DNA from: an uncultured Clostridia bacterium
GTDB taxonomy: Bacteria > Bacillota > Clostridia > Christensenellales > UBA1242
Direction of reading: 5' to 3'
Assembly (NCBI GenBank): GCA_944360075.1
Contig: CALVTE010000004.1
Location: 1-64,000, forward strand
Length of the DNA: 64,000 nucleotides
Each line of letters starts with the position of its first letter. Within the stretch, counting starts at the first letter, position 1. Under the pieces are notes generated by a model. It had not been told where the DNA came from. It saw only the letters and a program-made list of their open reading frames with translations, and searched no databases. The position numbers and the translations under genes are program-made. Shown one piece after another: positions 60,606 through 64,000 of the stretch.

Positions 60606-63014
60606 ATGAAAGAATACAACACAAAACAAATTGAAGAAAAATGGAAAAAATATTGGCAAGAGCACCAAACCTTCAAAACTGACATTTGGGACTTTTCAAA
60701 ACCAAAATTCTATGCTCTTGATATGTTCCCTTACCCTTCTGGCGCAGGTTTGCACGTAGGGCATCCTGAAGGCTACACCGCCACCGACATTGTCAGCAGG
60801 ATGAAAAAAATGCAGGGCTATAACGTTTTGCATCCGATGGGGTTTGATTCTTTTGGCCTGCCAGCTGAGCAATATGCCATCAACACCGGCAATCATCCAT
60901 ATCAATTCACCAAAAAAAATATTGAATATTTCACAAGCCAGTTGAAAAATTTGGGCTTTTCTTACGATTGGGACAGAGAAATTTCTACTTGCGAGCCTAG
61001 CTACTATAAATGGACGCAGTGGATTTTCAAAAAACTCTATCAAAAAGGTCTTGCAAAGTTTGTTGAAATGCCTGTCAATTTCTGCGAAGAACTGGGTTGC
61101 GTGCTTGCAAATGACGAAATTGTTGACGGAAAAAGCGAGCGCGGCGGCTATCCTGTTGTGAAAAAATATATGAAACAATGGATTATCGACATCGCAAAAT
61201 ATGCCGACAGGCTTATTGAAGGGCTTGAGAAAATAAATTGGCCAGAAAGCACCAAAACCATGCAAAAAAACTGGATTGGCAAGTCGGAAGGCGTTGAGGT
61301 TGATTTTGAACTTGTGGGCGGCGGAAAATTTTCTATCTTTACCACTTGCATCGAAACAATCTATGGCATAACTTTTATGGTTCTGGCCCCTGATGCAAAA
61401 TTGGTTGACCAACTTAAAGACCGCATCAAGAACTGGGATGAAGTGGAAAAATACCGCAAAGAAACGGCAAAACTGAGCGACCTTGAAAGAACTTCGCTAA
61501 ACAAAGGCAAGAGCGGGGTTGAACTTGAAGGCGTTTTTGCCATCAACCCTGTCAACAACAAAAAAGTGCCTGTATTTGTTGGTGATTTTGTGCTTGCAAG
61601 CTACGGCACTGGCGCTGTTATGGCCGTTCCATCTCACGACCAACGCGACTTTGAGTATGCAATAGAGCACAAAATTGATATGATTCAAGTCATCGACGGC
61701 AGAGATGTAAGCAAATCAGCTTTTGAAAAGCAAGATTATCTTGGAAAAGGCTGCCGTCTTATCAACAGCGAAGAATTTTCTGGCCTGACTGTTGAGGAAG
61801 CAAAAACTGCAATCACTGACAAACTTGTCAAAATGGGCAAGGCTCGCAAAACTGTCAACTATCGCCTTCACGAGTGGATTTTTGCAAGACAGCGCTATTG
61901 GGGAGAGCCTATTCCTATTGTGCACAACGAAGACGGCTCAACCACCGTTCTTGACGATGATGATCTGCCACTTGTTCTGCCAATACTGGAAGATTATAAA
62001 CCTGCAAAAGATGGCAGCAGTCCACTCGCAAAAGATGAAAAGTGGGTAAACGTGACCTACAAAGGCAAAAAAGGCAAGCGAGAAACCTCCACAATGCCAG
62101 GCTCTGCCGGCTCTAGTTGGTATTTTTTAAGATATATCGACCCGCATAACGACAAAGAAATTGCAGACAAAAAACTGCTTGAGCACTGGCTGCCTGTTGA
62201 CCTTTATGTTGGCGGCCCTGAGCATACAACTGGTCACCTTTTGTATTCAAGAATGTGGAACAACTTCCTTTATGACGCAGGCGTTGTGCCTGTCAAAGAG
62301 CCTTTCCAAAAACTTGTCCACCCTGGCATGATTCTTGGTGCAAATGGAATAAAAATGGGCAAGCGCTATCCAGAATTTATAGTTGATCCAAACGATGTTG
62401 TGGCAAAATATGGCGCCGACACTCTGCGCCTTTACGAAATGTTTATGGGGCCTCTTGAAATCTCAAAGCCTTGGGATGACAATGGCGTGGCTGGAGCAAG
62501 AAAATTTCTCGACCGTGTTTGGAAAATTTATCAAGAAAAGCAAATTGGTGACTTTGACAATCAAAATTTGAAGCAAATTTATCACCAAACCGTTAAAAAA
62601 GTGACTGAGGATTTTGAATCTCTCAACTTTAACACCGCCATTTCGCAGATGATGATTTTTGTAAATGCAGTGGCAAAAGAAAACAAACTGCCTAGACAAT
62701 ATGCAGAAGGCTTTGTCAAACTTCTCAACCCTGTCTGCCCTTTTATCACAGAAGAAATTTGGCAAAATCTTGGTTATAGCCAAAGCATTGCTTGCGAAAA
62801 ATGGCCAACGTTTGACCCAAACGCACTCGTGACAGACTCAACGGAAGTTCCCGTTCAAGTCAACGGAAAGCTGCGCGGAAAAATTGTTGTAACCTCGTCA
62901 ATGAGCCAAGACGAAATCAAAGCACTGGCTCTTGATGCTGTTCAAGAATTTGTGAAAAGCCCAGTCAAAAAATTTATTTATGTGCCAAAACGCATTTGCA
63001 ACGTGATAATTTAA
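60606..63014 (+). CDS. leuS: Leucyl-tRNA synthetase
   Basis: Charges tRNA-Leu. 802 residues, AAGGAG site. HVGHPEGY (the HIGH motif) near residue 50, editing domain about 220-420, GSAGSSWYFLRY near 500, and the C-terminal anticodon-binding region. The KMSKS loop reads KMGKR (about residues 583-587), followed by YPEF, an altered form. The gene has an attenuator-like leader. Confidence 0.97.
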   Translation: MKEYNTKQIEEKWKKYWQEHQTFKTDIWDFSKPKFYALDMFPYPSGAGLHVGHPEGYTATDIVSRMKKMQGYNVLHPMGFDSFGLPAEQYAINTGNHPYQFTKKNIEYFTSQLKNLGFSYDWDREISTCEPSYYKWTQWIFKKLYQKGLAKFVEMPVNFCEELGCVLANDEIVDGKSERGGYPVVKKYMKQWIIDIAKYADRLIEGLEKINWPESTKTMQKNWIGKSEGVEVDFELVGGGKFSIFTTCIETIYGITFMVLAPDAKLVDQLKDRIKNWDEVEKYRKETAKLSDLERTSLNKGKSGVELEGVFAINPVNNKKVPVFVGDFVLASYGTGAVMAVPSHDQRDFEYAIEHKIDMIQVIDGRDVSKSAFEKQDYLGKGCRLINSEEFSGLTVEEAKTAITDKLVKMGKARKTVNYRLHEWIFARQRYWGEPIPIVHNEDGSTTVLDDDDLPLVLPILEDYKPAKDGSSPLAKDEKWVNVTYKGKKGKRETSTMPGSAGSSWYFLRYIDPHNDKEIADKKLLEHWLPVDLYVGGPEHTTGHLLYSRMWNNFLYDAGVVPVKEPFQKLVHPGMILGANGIKMGKRYPEFIVDPNDVVAKYGADTLRLYEMFMGPLEISKPWDDNGVAGARKFLDRVWKIYQEKQIGDFDNQNLKQIYHQTVKKVTEDFESLNFNTAISQMMIFVNAVAKENKLPRQYAEGFVKLLNPVCPFITEEIWQNLGYSQSIACEKWPTFDPNALVTDSTEVPVQVNGKLRGKIVVTSSMSQDEIKALALDAVQEFVKSPVKKFIYVPKRICNVII

Positions 63015-63026
63015 AAATTTTCTTTA

Positions 63027-63054
63027 AAAAAACTGGCGTCTTGCCAGTTTTTTT
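63027..63054. terminator. Bidirectional terminator after leuS
   Basis: AAAACTGGC and GCCAGTTTT arms around GTCTT, T runs on both strands, between converging genes. Confidence 0.85.
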
Positions 63055-63057
63055 GTA

Positions 63058-63474
63058 TTAATACATTGTGTTCAAGTTCATCGTCATTGGAATTACAACA
63101 CACGCAAGCACTAAAGCCAAAACGACAACAACAAACTGAGCATTTGCTTTATAGCCACCTTTTATCATTTTGATAACTTCAATGATAAGTGCTGCAAAGG
63201 CGCAACCGAAAGCCAAAAAGAAGAATGCTGCAGCAGCTTGAAGTGTTGCTAGTGTGAATGTTGCAAGTGGCAAAAATGCTGTAAAAAAGCTAAAGAAAAT
63301 TGAAATTATTGAAAGTGAAAGTGAAATATTTTCAAAATTGAATGCTTTTTTAAAGAAATTTTCACTTTTTGAAGGTTTCTCAACTTTTTCCTCTTTTTCC
63401 TCTTCAATGTTTTGTGGCATTTCCACTTCTTGCAATTCTTCTGTCTGTTCTTCAATCAATTTTTTCTTCTTCAT
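63058..63474 (-). CDS. Small membrane protein with an acidic N-terminus
   Basis: 138 residues behind GGGGGAG. A Glu/Lys-rich cytoplasmic N-terminus of about 40 residues leads to three or so membrane helices (about 52-70, 73-100 and 112-133). No family recognised. It has a consensus-like promoter. Confidence 0.65.
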   Translation of the reverse strand: MKKKKLIEEQTEELQEVEMPQNIEEEKEEKVEKPSKSENFFKKAFNFENISLSLSIISIFFSFFTAFLPLATFTLATLQAAAAFFFLAFGCAFAALIIEVIKMIKGGYKANAQFVVVVLALVLACVVIPMTMNLNTMY

Positions 63475-63497
63475 TTTCTCCCCCTTTTATATATTTC

Positions 63498-63526
63498 AAT
63501 TTACCATTAAATTTGCAAAATGTCAA
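63498..63526 (-). promoter_or_regulatory. Promoter of the small membrane protein gene
   Basis: TTGACA (63521-63526), 17-base spacer, TAAATT (63498-63503). Confidence 0.65.
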
Positions 63527-63717
63527 TTATATTATAATAATTATCACACAAAAAATTATATGCCTGCATTTTGAAAGTTGACAGTTTTGCCAAAAGACAA
63601 CCTTTGAATAAATTTTAATCTTAACTGTTGCTGATATGAAATTTCTTGGCTGCATTATATCGCATATTCTTCGAAATTTTCACTTGCTTTTTGTGGAGCG
63701 CGCTGTCTTAATAAAAA
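63527..63717. other. AT-rich intergenic stretch, nothing recognised
   Basis: No gene, RNA or clear repeat is seen here. It ends at the terminator of the peroxiredoxin gene. Confidence 0.5.
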
Positions 63718-63747
63718 AATGAATCCAGCTTTTCATCTGGAAACATT
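63718..63747 (-). terminator. Terminator of the peroxiredoxin gene
   Basis: AATG..TCCAG and CTGGA..CATT arms with a two-base internal mismatch, followed by a run of T on the minus strand. Confidence 0.55.
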
Positions 63748-63760
63748 TTTGCAATCAAAC

Positions 63761-64000
63761 TTATTTTTTCTTTTCTTTTCTAAAGCATAAGAACCAATCA
63801 AGGCAATACATATTTTCGTCTTTGCTCTCAACACGCTCTTTTGCCACTCCGCAAGAGCCAGCAGTTGGCACAATCACGTCATCACCTGGACGCCAGTCCG
63901 CTGGAGTTGCACAAGCATCTTTATCAGCCTTTTGAAGAGCCTGGATGATTCTTTTGATTTCATCAAAATTTCGTCCAGTAGAAATTGGATAATACAAAAT
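63761..64000 (-). CDS. Peroxiredoxin (AhpC/TSA, Prx6-like), C-terminal part
   Basis: The gene enters from beyond base 64000; 79 codons are visible. YYPISTGRNFDEIKRIIQAL is the family's conserved segment, and ACATPADWRPGDDVIVP is typical of the C-terminal domain of 1-Cys (Prx6-type) peroxiredoxins. These enzymes reduce hydrogen peroxide and organic hydroperoxides. The peroxidatic cysteine is outside the window. A short Cys- and Lys-rich tail ends the protein. Confidence 0.9.
   Translation of the reverse strand: MLYYPISTGRNFDEIKRIIQALQKADKDACATPADWRPGDDVIVPTAGSCGVAKERVESKDENMYCLDWFLCFRKEKKK

Overview
The window looks like chromosome of an uncultured, AT-rich, endospore-forming Bacillota (Clostridia-like). 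The evidence is a set of sporulation and germination genes (SpoIIID, a SpoIIQ-type M23 protein, SpoVB, GerA/GerB/GerC), Firmicutes-type ribosome binding sites, Gram-positive lipoproteins, and the order GlmU-like/pth/mfd/PrsA-like known from Bacillus and Clostridium. The exact order or family cannot be fixed from sequence alone. I see no rRNA, tRNA, CRISPR array, transposase, integrase or relaxase.

Layout. 1-8.1 kb: the start of a PHP-like gene at the left edge, then rpoC and rpoB on the minus strand with a strong promoter of their own. 8.1-21.4 kb: a two-gene minus-strand operon with a VirB3/VirB4-type ATPase and a 3,535-residue lipoprotein carrying three blocks of GLUG-like repeats. 21.5-25.5 kb: PRC-barrel protein, DUF1858 protein, HflX, a PepSY-like lipoprotein and class II aldolase. 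25.5-29.7 kb: a minus-strand run from a flippase-like membrane protein to SpoIIQ-like, ACP and SpoIIID. 29.8-36.2 kb: the GlmU-like/pth/mfd/PrsA-like cluster. 36.3-49.6 kb: a surface protein, DUF421/DUF4363, SpoVB, TVP38, VanW, CCA-adding enzyme, a P-type ATPase, and FtsH with a partner. 49.7-56.4 kb: the gerA-gerB-gerC operon, HU, signal peptidase I, QueH, an unknown gene and an ArsR regulator. 56.4-60.4 kb: small secretion- or spore-like genes, namely a 62-residue protein, two VirB2/pilin-like membrane proteins, two orphan helical proteins and a collagen-like protein. 60.4-64 kb: leuS with an apparent leader-peptide attenuator, a small membrane protein, and the end of a peroxiredoxin gene.

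Two themes stand out. First, the VirB4-type ATPase, two pilin-like proteins and the giant lipoprotein suggest a chromosomal type IV secretion-like or pilus-like apparatus that is not part of a recognisable conjugative element. Second, several genes (hflX, the GlmU-like gene, the flippase gene, the DUF421 gene and the leuS leader peptide) have a good sigma-A promoter whose -10 box ends 5-6 bases before the ATG, with no ribosome binding site. That implies leaderless mRNAs, which are unusual for this phylum. Sporulation-sigma-like promoters precede the ger operon, spoIIID and possibly the collagen-like gene.
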